Positions 1 through 12,610 of a DNA stretch of 64,000 bases are shown piece after piece. Source of the DNA: Sabethes cyaneus (taxonomy: Eukaryota > Arthropoda > Insecta > Diptera > Culicidae); assembly GCF_943734655.1 (NCBI RefSeq), contig NC_071354.1, positions 56,647,544 to 56,711,543 of the forward strand. Direction: 5' to 3'. Under the pieces are notes generated by a model, which saw only the letters and a list, made by a program, of their open reading frames with translations, made no database searches and was not told the DNA's origin. Every line of letters begins with the position of its first letter. The first letter of the stretch is position 1. The translations under genes were made by a program, and so were the position numbers.

Positions 1-571
1 GACGACGACGAAATCACCATCGCCAACTTAGCTAATTAACAATGCACACACGCACACCACGCACTTTGGTATTGTAACACACACAAGTTTTAGCGACCGG
101 AGCAAAGAGCATAAAACGATATTCTTTTTTATGATCAACCGCGTCACTTTCCTAAGCTTCACTTTTCCTTTAGATTTTTTACATTCACCTTGTAAACTTT
201 TCTTCATCATTAAAAAAACACCTAATTAACGACCATACAATCACTAACTTTCTTTTCATAGTCACCTTTTCACCACATTACTTTTCTCCATGTAAGATTG
301 TGTCGTAAAATAATAATATACAGTTTTCTTGGAGATTAGAAACTTTCATTCCAAACAGCACTATAGAACTCTTTACGTGGAAAGAAATAGAATTTTATGG
401 TCTAACTTTGACACATGCTCGCCTGCTTGCCGAAATAATTAACTCCTATACCGCACTAAATCGCGCACTTATTCATACTAGTATGTTCTAGCTGCAACCT
501 GCAACTTTCACCAAACCACGCGAACCGAAGAATTTTTTCCGACATCGTATCAGCCAGCGTCACTTGAAATG
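1..571. other. AT-rich flank, no gene seen
   Basis: Nothing recognisable as coding or structured RNA. The one short minus-strand reading frame (28-210) has no motif and low-complexity composition. It ends at the TA dinucleotide (572-573) that serves as target site of the pogo-like transposon. Confidence 0.5.
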
Positions 572-573
572 TA

Positions 574-598
574 GGGGTGATAGGGGCATAATGGGCAC
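574..598 (+). repeat. Left terminal inverted repeat of the pogo-like element
   Basis: It begins with GGGGTGATAGGGG and continues into CATAATGGGCAC. It pairs with 4190-4214 with one small indel region after the first four G and one substitution (GGGCAC against GAGCAC). Confidence 0.88.
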
Positions 599-840
599 CT
601 TAACTTGATAGCTGATTTAAGCATCCAAAATGACTAAATTTTTAAAGTGTCATCAATGCAAAACATGAATTAAGTATCGATTACTAAAGGCATACTGTTT
701 GCAAGTTATAAAATAACTGCCTTATCATGAAAAATGTGAGTTAAAGTCATGCTTCAAAAACTACAAATCAGTCAGTGTGTGGGGCAAAATGAGCACCCCC
801 CTGGGGCATAATGAGCACCCCACTGGGGCATAATGAGCAC
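583..840 (+). promoter_or_regulatory. Iterated TIR-core motif, left end
   Basis: The 16-mer GGGGCATAATGAGCAC, with at most one or two changes, occurs at 583-598, 781-796, 803-818 and 825-840. The last three are spaced exactly 22 bp apart. The same motif in inverse orientation sits at the other end. Repeated subterminal copies of a TIR core are usually transposase binding sites; that role is inferred here. Confidence 0.7.
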
Positions 841-911
841 CCTTATAAACACTTGCTTGAGAGGTGTATACAAGTACAACAAGCACATCACACATATTAC
901 ACATACACACG

Positions 912-1831
<920 letters not shown>

Positions 1832-3712
1832 TTATGCGAAGTCACATGATGTGCATCGGGAATCCTCCTGGCATTCATGGAACCACAAGAAGCACTTCGA
1901 ACACTTAGACCAGTCTTGGCCGTCTTCTGACAAACTGAAGCAGCTGCCGCAATGTTCACAAAGCGAGTCTTGCATGATGGTAGTCTTCGCTTGGTTTTTA
2001 GCTGCTTTTGGTCGACCTCGTTTGCGCTTAGCGGTTTCGAAAACATTGCTAGAAATAGATTTCTGATCCACCTTCTTGGCTTTCTTCAGGTTGCCTATAT
2101 CCTTCAAAGCCTGCAAGGACTTCAGCTTATTCCGATAAGGGCTTCCTGTAATATTGCATGCCTTTTCCCTCTTTCTACCACAAACGATTTTTCTGGTGCT
2201 TGTTTTCGGTAGAGGCATGATGTCAGAAGGAGAAACCGTGAGCAAGCTCGCTCGCAACGATACAGGTGTCGAAATGGTTTTATTTGCAATACTGCCAATC
2301 GAACTGTTCATGTTCTGGGAAGAGCCTGGCTGACAATCCAGAGCGTTGAACTCGGCAGTTGCATCGTCTTTACTGCTTGAGGGCGCGTTGTCTGAGATTG
2401 GATCAGATTCTTGGAGGACATCTGTAACATCAGCGGGGGCAAAATCTTTATCTTCGAACACGAATCTGTTCAACGGAACAATGCCGGTTTTACTAAATCC
2501 GCTTTGGGCCGTTTTTGCATTGGCCGTTTGCATGTATGCAAACCCAAATAGCTCGCTGATTTCGTTGAGGGTAACAACTTTACCAGGATTCGCTTTCAGA
2601 TAATTTTCGACTGCTTTCGAAAAAGCAGTTTTCAGTGGTCCCATGAAACTCACATCAAGCGGCTGAAGCTTGTGACTGCAGTGGGGGGGTAAAGTCACAA
2701 CAGTCACGAAGCATTCACGTGCTCGCTCAAGAAAGGACAGATTTTTAGTGTGTGAGTTGTGCCCATCAAGTAAAAGGAGCACCGGAGAACCAGCTGTTGG
2801 ACGTGTGTGGTGCAGGAAATGCTCGAACCAAGAATTAAACTCGGTCATTGTCATCCACCCCGACGAGTTGCAAACAAAAAGCGTGTCCGGAGGGGCACCC
2901 TTTTTTAGGGCCTCGGTCAGTCGAGCTCTAGGGAATATCATCATCGGCGGAATGAAGGATCCGGAAGCAGACATGCAAATGCATGCCGTAGACAACAGCC
3001 CTCTCTCAGCAGATGTTACCGATCCGACTTGTCGCCGACCCTTCAAAGCAAGCACCTTGGATCTTTTCGTTTGCACCTAAAAACAACATGAAACCTAATT
3101 TATCCGAACTTTAACTTAGGACAATATTGCTCAAATTACGGTAAGCACGGATGTTTCGTCGACGTTGAATATTCTGCTTGCAGCAAAGTTGCCTTCCGCC
3201 ATCGTCTGGATCAAAACATCAAAAAAATTATTGACCGCTACCCGATTGAAGCCTTGCAATCGAGCCGCTGAGGTTGCTTCTGGAGCACGCAACGAAAGTT
3301 CCGGATGACGCTTTCGGAAGCCACGCAGCCAATCCCAGCCAGCTAACTGTATTTTGGTGTTGAACACATGTGCTTTTCCGTTTTTCTCCGCCAGCTGATA
3401 TGCGAGGCTTCTGATTTCACGGGTAGTAATACCGTAGCATCGAACTTCCATTTCCAAAATATGATTCACCAGCTCTTGTTCTTCAGCTGGAGTGAAAACG
3501 GTCTTAAAAGAACCGATTTGGAACACTTCAGGCCCCGATAATGCTGCTTCATATCTCTTCACATACCGAGCTAGCGTCTGCCGTGGAATCCCGTGGTACT
3601 TGGCGGCTTGTTTCGTGGATGTTCCGTCTCGCCTTACAGTGGTCAAGGCCGCTTGAAGGGCCGTTTTTGACCAATTCTGTCTTCCAGAATTCCTTTTATA
3701 TGTACGCACCAT
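1832..3712 (-). CDS. pogo/Tigger-family DDE transposase, two exons
   Basis: Cut-and-paste transposase of the pogo/Tigger (DDE_1) group, expected to bind the element ends and act in the nucleus. Exon 1 is 3712-3140 and exon 2 is 3076-1832; joined they give 605 residues with no internal stop. Residues about 10-55 form an N-terminal Psq-like helix-turn-helix, and about 65-135 a CENP-B-type helix-turn-helix. The catalytic core shows the first Asp in NVDET (about 185), the second in LLLLDGH (about 295) and the third in LQPLDV (about 332), with 36 residues between the last two. The tail has an AT-hook-like KRKRGRPKAA and a C-terminal PHD-like Cys/His cluster (about 564-605: CxxC, CxxC, WFHxC, CxxC). 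The start is set at the Met before VRTYKR; an in-frame Met four codons upstream (3724) is possible. Splicing restores the family block NVDETSVLT-VQTKRSKVLA, which supports the intron. Confidence 0.87.
3077..3139 (-). other. 63-bp intron in the transposase gene
   Basis: On the minus strand it starts GTAATT and ends TTTTTTAG, so it obeys the GT-AG rule. It contains an in-frame TGA near its start. Removing it joins the first catalytic Asp block directly to the following conserved segment in frame. Confidence 0.85.
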
Positions 3713-3796
3713 CACTATAAACAAGCACTGACGAGATAAGCAAGAAAATTGACAAGCCTACTAAGATGAATTTGAGATTAGTTTGTTCGACATAGT

Positions 3797-4205
3797 GTGC
3801 TCGTTTCACCCCACATAGAAGTGCTCATCTCGCCCCTAGTCAATTAGTTAAAGTAAAAACGAGTTTTTACACTAATTACAGTATAAAATCAAAACTTTAA
3901 CGAAGTTGAAATGTGAGGTATAATGTATACATCATGTTGCAGTGTTCGCATAATTGATTAAAATGTTTAAACGATTGTAAAAGCTTATTTGGTAGTGCTC
4001 CAAAATTATAAGTTTTTCATCGTTTGAGAACCACTTTAAGTTTTTTAATATATCTCCGTGTTTTAAATGGAGAGATCACCTTCGTTTTGAAAAATAGATA
4101 CTATAGTACCTACAGTAGTGTATCGCGTATCATGTTTTATGACAAATTGCGTACTTTCGTAAAAAAGAGGGGTGCCCATTTCGCCCCGTGTGCTCATTAT
4201 GCCCC
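3797..4205 (-). promoter_or_regulatory. Iterated TIR-core motif, right end
   Basis: Inverse copies of the motif, read on the plus strand as GTGCTC..TTC.CCCC, lie at 3797-3812, 3821-3836, 4172-4187 and 4190-4205. The last belongs to the right TIR. The right end therefore carries three extra copies, like the left end. This stretch also lies upstream of the transposase start, so it may include its promoter (inference). Confidence 0.65.
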
Positions 4206-4214
4206 TAATCCCCC
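4190..4214 (-). repeat. Right terminal inverted repeat of the pogo-like element
   Basis: It reads GTGCTCATTATGCCCC followed by TAATCCCC, then the flanking TA at 4215-4216. It is complementary to 574-598. Confidence 0.88.
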
Positions 4215-4456
4215 TACCGTTATACGTGAACGGCGAAGATCAGACGACAAGCGCCGACGAGAATCAACTAGAATTGGCGTTGGGTTCACAAATGAACCCA
4301 AGTTTCATTCAAGCAATGCAAATTGAAAACGATCTGCACATCGCACGATCTGTTGAGGTGGAGGTGGATGGTCAACCACACTTTAACGATACGATCAGCG
4401 TCACCTAGAGGTTTGACTTTATGGAATCCATTCTTTCCGTATTACAATATAGAGTA

Positions 4457-5100
4457 AGTTAACCTATAGTGGACCCTTTACCTATAATGGACCTCGGGTA
4501 CAGTTTCGGCGTTTATTAGCTTGTGCTTCTTATTTCCGATGATATATGACATGAAAGTACTAAACATACTACACAGTTCAGTTTATAAAATTTTAACTGA
4601 ATTTAATGATTAATGCCTTAAAATCGACATTTTCAACAATTTAGGGTCACTTTAACGTTAACAATGCGAAATGTCGTCATTAATGGACCCTATTTATGCA
4701 AAATACACTAGAATTCCTATAATGGACCCCGTCGCTATCCTATTATAAACCACAAGGGCCATTAAAGGAAAACGGACATTCCAATCTGTTTTAAAAAATG
4801 TGTAAAATATAGCAATTTTCAGCATAAATTGATATGACTCTTGCAACCTTCTACTTTTCAGTCAAACCGTGCTCCCTTTGTTTTTCCGTATGGAATAAAT
4901 CGAAGATCATTTTTCAAAATATTCTATACGGTTGGCTGCGAAATTTCCAGTTTCTTGGCCATCTTACATCCAGACTAAAGTCGATCATTTACTCGTTTAA
5001 TAGCTGCCGGTGTCCTTATTGTGCGTTTACGGCCAGGTTTGGAGAGCATTTTCCAAGAACCGCTTCCCTTGTATCTCCGTTTCAGCGAAACTGTCACACC
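4457..5100 (-). mobile_element. Tc1/mariner-type element remnant
   Basis: A decayed transposase N-terminus (4834-5049, minus) lies next to a probable element end holding a repeated motif. CCTATARTGGACCC or a close variant occurs at 4463-4476, 4481-4493, 4679-4690 and 4716-4729. The catalytic domain is missing, so the copy is internally deleted. I could not find a convincing matching right terminus, so the upper boundary is open. Confidence 0.5.
4834..5049 (-). pseudogene. Mariner-like transposase N-terminal fragment
   Basis: Read on the minus strand from an ATG at 5049-5047, the frame gives MLSKPG and then RKRTIRTPAAIKRVNDRL, followed after a stop by KMAKKLEISQPTV and after another stop by ILKNDLRFIPYGK. 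This is the paired helix-turn-helix DNA-binding region typical of insect mariner/ITm transposases (the 'RTPxxIKxV ... ISxxTVxRILKxDL' pattern). Three in-frame stops are visible, after DRL, after QPTV and after ARFD. No DDE part follows. Family assignment is by motif only. Confidence 0.6.
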
Positions 5101-5105
5101 AAGAA

Positions 5106-6720
5106 AGTTTATTTTGGCCGAAATTATGGAAAAATAGGATTGGTACCTCCGATTTCAATTAGACGTAGTCGATTAATTAATTAATTAAAAAAAAAGTCGA
5201 AGTCAATTAATATTCGTCATAGTGACAAACAGTCTTTAAAGACAATGTGTATTTTACTATACTGAATAACTTCGTGGAACATTGGAAAGCAATAAAAAAA
5301 CATGTGCAAAGTTATTGATTTTTACCTGCTCTTTTTAAATAAACCATTATATTTTACAACCAGTAAGAGATGGATAGTTACTATATTCATCAAGGTTGCT
5401 TATTTTAGTGTGTTCTGTAACTTTCTTAAAGCAACAAAATTTCTTATACGAATTAAAAAAAAAACAAAAGTTTGAATTACTCTAATAGGTGGACCGCGAA
5501 GGTCACCCCAATTACCGACGCCACACAGTCGATTTTACGCGACGCATTTCTTAAACAAAAGATTAATTTGCAAACATTATTTTGCAACTTTTATCGTTTC
5601 TGATCAATAACGGAGTAACATTACACCGGTCCGGCGGTGTCTTTTATTTATACTTGTGCTTGAACAATGGCAATTGCATCTAAGGCATCAACAATTAGAA
5701 ATTTGACAAATATTTTACGACAAACGGATTTTATTAGTTTCGATGTAATAGAATTGATTGAGGTAATTGGCAGTATGCTCTAAACATAATGCTACACCGG
5801 TGCCGTAGACATTTACAGTTAATTCATGTTGAATGTTCGAGCTCCAGGTGGTGTCGTTTTCCTGATTACTGGTTCAGCATCAGTGCAGCAATGGTGAAGA
5901 AATAATGACAGAAGTAATTAGTACGTAATAAACGTTAGAGACATAAAATTGTATATGCCCTTCATGGTATACATTCTTTGTGTTTATTTTACTAACGACA
6001 TTCAATTGGTTAATCAGTGTTTTCATAGATTGCATGCGGTCAAACCTGCAGAGAGTGTTTAGGTTCTCGCAAAATTTGATGAAAAAGAAATCATTAAATT
6101 TTATTTGATGAAAATAACCGGTGGTGTTTTATTGGAAGCAACACTTTTTAATTTCACCACAACTTCTACGTGTAAATTAAAATTAAGATCCCAATCAATC
6201 TATTTGTCGAAGCGAGGGAACCGGATGTTAGCACAATAAACCGAGCAGAGAGTTTTCCTATCAATGCCGTACATAAAGATTAATTTTGATAGAGTATCAC
6301 GCACCAAGTATAACATATCTGGGCAGTAGACCACTTTCAGATAAACTTAAAAATTGTAATAAAATCCTTCGTATCAGTTTTTCTGAATTATTATTCCTTG
6401 CTATATAAATTAAATTATTTTAACATAAATGCAACATAAATAACAATCATTCGTAAAGGAGCGTTGTTTGTCATTCGAAAGCTTGTCACTGAATGTATCA
6501 TTATTATTTCATTGCTGTCAGTCATTTAACGATCTCGTTTACGGAGAAGTCGCCATCACAAATTACATCAGACAAATGAGAAAAACTAACATAATCACAA
6601 TCAAGCGCGAACATCAGTAATTACCAACGAAAAACTTACAAACATGTCGATAGTAGTTACGAGAAACGAGATACCTTTTACCATAACCAAACAAAAACTT
6701 CAATGTAAACAAAATGCGGA
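5106..6720. other. AT-rich intergenic stretch, no gene seen
   Basis: Includes a (TTAA)n run near 5174-5190 and a small palindrome, ACACCGGTCCGGCGGTGT, near 5622. No coding signal and no repeat shared with the rest of the window was found. Confidence 0.45.
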
Positions 6721-9400
6721 TTTTCAGTCTCCCGGGCCGGGGTAAAACTTTTCACATAATTTATGCAGAAAGATTACCACGAAAAAAAAAACACATTTCG
6801 TAAATGTGTAAACCGCGGGGATGCTGCTACCGGGTGGGGATCCGGATTCCGGGTTCCGGGAGATGCGCCACGCGCGGTACCTACGGCACTATTCGATTCG
6901 GCTCGCCGCACACACCTTCTTGTCGTTACTTTGGTGGAAATGAAATTGAATGATTAAATATTTACCCTCGCCGGTATTCGCGTCACGTTTCTTCGGCTGG
7001 TGGAAATAATTCTCCCTGCCTGCCTGTGCTGCTGCAGTGCCAGTGTGGACCGAAAAAATGCAGAAGAAGATGCTACTTCCCTCGCAACTCTGACGGTAGA
7101 GTGTAGAGGAACTCAACGGCAGCTTTTTCCCGTCACGTATCCTCCCGGTCGAGATCATTCGGTTTTTACGAGCTTTTCACGCTAATTAGAAGGGATAGAA
7201 ATTAAATGAGTAAAACGCTACCTAAGCTGTCTGCCTGTCGGTGAGCAGCAAGGACCAAAACCGGACAGACGGAATGAAAATGCGTAGAGCACATCCCTGT
7301 ATTCTGCGCGTCGGCGGTGCCGGTGGTGCTTCTCAGTGGCTCCAATTATGACCGCTATTAATAAGGGATAAACGTTCTGCAGTGCTGCTGACAAGGAAAA
7401 TTCCTTGGGGTCGTGAAAGCAATTTCGTGCTGCCCTTGCGATCTGCACACTACTATCGACGGGGGAAGGGGAAATTAATGAAGATAGATTAAGAAGGTGT
7501 CGACCGGTCACCTTGAAGGAAGCAGCATCGTTCGCTTCGCCGTGAGGGCGGTTGACTGTTTCCAGGGACGCACGGCCACCAAAGATCAATGTTTCGTTTC
7601 ATCAGTTTGCCTCTACTAATCTGTTGATAACAACAGAATGTTGAAAATCGTAAAAAAAGTTGATTCGTTAAAATTCTACATCATTTCTAATCTTTTATAA
7701 TGTCAGCCAACCATCGCGAGACAACCTGCCTCAGTCGAACCATTTAGGGACGTTTCAGACAGCGCCATTTAGAGATTTTTTATGACTTCTTCCAACGAAA
7801 CACAGATAGAGGATACTCCACTTTCGCACATCAAGAAGACGCTCTAGTATTTTACATATAAATTGTTATTCATTTGCATGCATATATGTAAAAACACACC
7901 GACTGTTGGTCTTCTTAAGCGCATTGGAACACACACACACACACCGAGGCTCACTCCTTACTGCCCACGTTCACGCTCCTCTCGCAAACAGCGAGCTTGA
8001 TTCTAAGCTGTCGAATTTCGACTTCATTGCCGGTTGTTTCGTCACGGTCGCCAAAATGGAAGATTTTTCCTGTCGAGCTCGGCTTTTCTTCCTACCCAGT
8101 CACGGTCTGACGCTTCGGGTGTATGTTGACGCGCACAGCTGGGAACGTGTGTCTCAATATCTGATGAAATCAGACCAGGAATTACGACCAAGACACTGAC
8201 AATAATCTTACGTTCCACAATGGCAGCAGAACAACCGGCGCGGCGGTTTGTTCCCCTATTATGCCTCACATACTGCCTGTCTCCTACTTATGTGGGAAGA
8301 AAGTAAAGTGGCCGCGGCACAGCAATGGGCAAACATTATTAGAAATCAATTCCGCACCACATGCGGCCTCGAATCCTCTGCGGAACACTGAGCTGCCGTA
8401 CACGGTATCGGAGTTTTCTGTTACACGAAACAGTCGCATTCGGAAGTAATCTTTTCACTAATGGCAGGCGCTCTTTCGTACTGTGTGACTTGGAAAACGA
8501 GAAAATCATGCCTTAGTAAGAGATCCTTTGTTACGAAGCTTTTCAACATATTGGTTCTGTTGCGTTGAACCACGAATTTTTCAGGTTTTGTTTTATCAGG
8601 TTTCCATTTAGTTAATGTGAATCATTTTTCCTGATTAGAATATGGTCAACATTTATTGTGCTATTACTATCGACACACCTGCCCTTTGTTTGACATCACG
8701 CACACACACATACGAAATCCCGGTGTGGTTTTTGAATAGAAGTTAACTCTCCAATTACATCGACCACCTGCGCCAAACCAACTGCCCATATCCGCTAATT
8801 ATTTCCTGCTGGATCCCTAACTGGCATCTGGCCGATTTCAGTTGATCGCATTAATCGGATGCCACTGTCGGTGCGGTGCGAGGGTGCCGCCGGTATTCGC
8901 GTTCAACCCAAAAATCAAAACAACCCGCTTCGGGTTCCCAGATGATGGGAACGATTAACATAACCTGGACGGGGCGGCGGCAACTGTCCGGCAGGTTGGA
9001 TGGGGGATTCGATATGGGCTGAAGTGCGATTTGGCCGTCGGTTTTGCGGTAACCATTGATTGCGTATATCAGCGATTTTACCGAGCAGCAGGCAGCAGCA
9101 GCTGCTGCTTCTGAAGCCTGATGAAAATTCCATAAATGAGTGTGTAACACTCTGTCTGGAACCAGCAACTGCCTGGCTGATTCGGTGCGGATCTACCAAG
9201 CCGGGCCAAAATACATCGGCTATCGGCTGGCGTACGAAAACGACGGTGAATGCCATCATCAGCCAAGCAGAAAACCACCGGGATCAAAATTCGATTATTT
9301 CCAGCGATGGAAATTACCTCTGCATCATCAGCTTCCGAAACGGACTGCGATCAGGATGCGACAATTTTGCCGCGTTCGCTTCTTGAATGTTATCTGGTGC
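6720..9400. other. Unique, relatively GC-rich non-coding block
   Basis: Base composition changes from AT-rich to mixed GC. Several open frames of 60-133 codons exist on both strands, but none shows a recognisable domain, and they overlap one another as expected by chance in GC-richer DNA. No repeats shared with other parts of the window. This could be intronic or regulatory sequence (inference). Confidence 0.4.
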
Positions 9401-10703
9401 TTTAATGGGGATATTTTTTTTCCAATCGTTGGTAACTTTTCGGATTCATGGTCTAGTAACTTTCATGGCCAAAAACCATACGTGTTTTGCAAACTACTCA
9501 CTGGTTTACTTCTTGTGTGTTATTATGGCATTGAACATTGATAACGTGGCTATTCAGTCGTTTGAAATGACCATTTTCGTATCTTTTATCCCCCAAATTG
9601 ATGAAATTTGGCTTATGATATGAAGGCATAGGAGGAATTCTAGACTAAACTAGCTTGTAGAGGTAATAACTTTGCTGTGAGAGAGGCACAAAGGCAAACG
9701 ATGCTAAACCACGGACAAACAGACATAACTCTTGGAAGAAAAATTAACAAAAATTATCGTACCTCATATTTAGCCTGAACACTAGCACCATCTATAATCG
9801 ACATTCCCAAATATCAAATAACAACAGGAATATCCCACGAAGTAGCAAGAATTTTTTATGGGGAATTCCCCTTCTTTCGTCAAAAAGCGCCCCTTTGACC
9901 AAAAGGGAGACATTCCCAACTAAGCCCAAATTTGAAATGATGGTTTAATCGGTACGAAGAATGGAAAACGAGTGTTACGTCTATTTGTCTGTGGCTATAC
10001 GTTAGTACTAATGAATTGTGTTCATATATCGAACAATTTCATCGTGAAATAATATTCAGAAATTGAAGAAAAATAAATCGACGGTTCCTGTTTTTCTAGA
10101 AAATATCAACGGAAATTTTCAAATCTTTTGGAAATAGCATACTTCCGAATTTTATAACTTTCGAACCAAACTACTCAAAACAAAAATTTTTTTCATTCAG
10201 CAATTTTCCGCGTAATTCAGAATAAAATATCTACAAAATAAATGTTTTTCACACATTCTTCATCGTGGTGGAAAGCTCCAAAGAAGGACCCGAAAATTCA
10301 GAAGCATTGTGCGAAACACACGAACCACGTGGTAGACGTAGGACTACTACAGGCGTTTTTTGCTATAAAACTTTGAATAAAAGCACTTTTTCCACGACTT
10401 TGACCCATCAATGTAGTCAATAACAATAAAGCAAGTGAAAAAAAAACAAGCAAATAGCATGAATTACATTTTGCTCAAACAATCAAACCTGCAGTCTATT
10501 GTTTATGCTTACTACAAATTTATGAGTTTTTGTGTAACTTAGAACTAGGGGTTGCTGCACTTAGTTACACTCGGTGTAACTGAAATATATCAGATTGGGG
10601 ACTATAACTTTCTTATTGGTGAACACATGTTCATTTTTTAATAACATGGTTTTCAGACCATCAGTAGCAGAAATTGAAATACTAATGCAGTACTCAATTG
10701 AAA
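9401..10703. other. Unique sequence, no gene seen
   Basis: AT-rich; contains a short palindrome GTTACACTCGGTGTAAC near 10563. Nothing else recognisable. Confidence 0.4.
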
Positions 10704-10705
10704 TA

Positions 10706-11573
10706 CAGTAATGTTCCGATTTTGTCAGCCCCATGTTGAATTTTGGGCTGACAAAATGGGGAAACTGACAAAACCGAGAAATTTTTTTTTGAAAATTTTT
10801 TCAAAATTCAAGACTTAAGACCTTGCAATATCGAAGACTTCTACTAAAAATTAAATTTGAATCCTCAATTGGTCAACCGAAAGCTCTATGAACCGGGCAC
10901 AGTACACTGGTCCAGAACCTTTTTTGGTGCGTATTAGCTTTGAGCGGAAAAACTTGGTTTTAGGTTTAAGGAACCTTCGAAAGAGTTTCTTAAAATTAAA
11001 AGTTCTATCGTCTAGCGGAATTTAAATTTTGATTAATCCCAATAAATGCAATAAAAATTTTATTTTTCTTCAGTTTCAAATTAACACACATTGATGTGTT
11101 CTGCAAAGTTTTACAGCATATTATTACAGGAAATTTTGCCGAAGACAGTAACCTCCTATCTCTTCAGCAAAGATAGAGAAATCATATTTCTCATAACTGG
11201 AAGATCATTAAAATTATTTTTTCAATTTTAGCTGTTTTTGCAGTTGTTGTATGACTTTTTCCTATTTTACAAAGTTATATAAATAGTAAAAATACACAAC
11301 ATTGCTGAATGTAGTACACCTCTATCTTTGCTTGTTGAGGATTTATAAAACCTAAACTATAAAAATACCTAAATTTTGAACCCGAATTACTTGCAAGAAG
11401 GCATCATTTTATTCAAAAACTCTCCCAGAGAATCAGAATAGATTCAAGCAGGCTGAGAAGTATTATAAAGTACAGAAGTTAAGTCAAATTTACAGGCTGA
11501 CAAAATCGGGATAAAAAGCTGATAAAACCGGGGGTAGACAAAATCGGGAGCTAACAAAATCGGAACATTACTG
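10706..11573. mobile_element. Tigger-like MITE, family 2 (868 bp)
   Basis: TA duplications flank it (10704-10705 and 11574-11575). Both ends begin CAGTAATGTTCCGATTTTGT, exact for 20 bp, then YAGC. A GACAAAATCGGG-type motif repeats inside both ends: left near 10747 and 10767, right near 11493, 11517, 11536 and 11553. There is no transposase ORF. Size, TA target and end structure fit a non-autonomous pogo/Tigger derivative. Confidence 0.85.
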
Positions 11574-11575
11574 TA

Positions 11576-12174
11576 TACTATAGTTTGTATTCAACTTTAC
11601 AAGTGTTTCAAGTTCAAGTACAAGTTTGCCAAAAAAAAAACTTTTACTAGAGACAAATATGAGTAATGACAAAGTAATAATCTATATTATTTCATTGTAT
11701 AAATGAGCCCAGAATGTAAGCGGCAATAATAAAGAAGAGTTTATAAAAAAATACAGTTTTGAGTACAATTTTGTCGTTCGTGCTTGGGAAGCTGAGAAAT
11801 CGTAGGGGTAAAAAGATACCCAAACATTGAGCTAAATTTTCAAAAGGGAGTTCAAAAGTTTATTTACTCTTCATCCAAAAAGCGCACGTTTGTCTGTAGC
11901 CGTACTGACAGTGATCAAAACGCAGCATGGTTTTCAACTATTTAATGTTGTTCCGATACGTCCAAATAGGTTTTGCCATGTCTCCTGAGCTTCAGCCATC
12001 ATGGTTCCAACAGGATTCACAGCGAATCGCAGCGATAACTGTTTAATAACAGCTGCAGTTCCGACATTTTAGTACGCAAACCTCTCACATTCTGATAGTA
12101 AATCGAGAAAAAACAGTTGAATAAAACGTGAACATGTGAAATTTAGATACAATTTAACGGGAATGCGAAACACA
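11576..12174. other. Unique sequence, no gene seen
   Basis: No coding potential and no repeat shared with elsewhere in the window was noticed. Confidence 0.4.
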
Positions 12175-12369
12175 GCCTAGGTGCTACATTCCGTTATCGA
12201 AACTTGACCTTCTGGTTTTATACGACAGACTTCGTAGCCAGCTGTTAGAGTGCAGGACAATTGCAGGGCCAGTTGGTCCTATTGACTCTGACAGCCTCTC
12301 CCAGTCGAGATTCGAACATAGGACGACTGGCTTATTAGACCAGCGTCATACCTTGAAGCCAACTGGGAG
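12175..12369 (-). repeat. tRNA-derived SINE copy 1
   Basis: The head on the minus strand (12369-12298, 72 nt) folds like a tRNA: acceptor arms CTCCCAG at both ends, and a B-box GTTCGAATC (12309-12317 on plus as GATTCGAAC). The body continues to a conserved CCTAGKTGCT near 12175, shared with the copy at 59759-59933. A bare tRNA is unlikely because the same unit recurs at five places with a shared non-tRNA body. Confidence 0.7.
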
Positions 12370-12496
12370 ATACATGGTTATTAAATTAACCAAATTAACC
12401 TTCCATCAAATTAATCTTCTATCTATTATTGATGTAGATGATGATTATTGTAGATGTCAATATATTAGTATTAATGTTTACGCGTCAATTTCAATT

Positions 12497-12604
12497 CCCA
12501 AGCAACAATGTGAGTTTTATTGTACTCTTCTGGTGGTCTTAAAGACTAATTTGGGTCTTAAATGCCATCATAAGAGTGCAATAAAACCCAAATTGTTACT
12601 TGGG
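12497..12604. mobile_element. Foldback MITE copy 1 (108 bp)
   Basis: Starts CCCAAGCAACAAT and ends ATTGTTACTTGGG. The two halves are complementary over nearly their whole length, including the inner TTTTATTG and CTCTT blocks, so the whole element can form one hairpin. A second copy lies at 20730-20836. No transposase is encoded. The target duplication is unclear. Confidence 0.75.
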
Positions 12605-12610
12605 TTGGTA

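Noticed and set aside
3076..3131. Transposase broken by a stop codon
   Set aside because: The stop lies inside a GT-AG intron whose removal restores the conserved frame.
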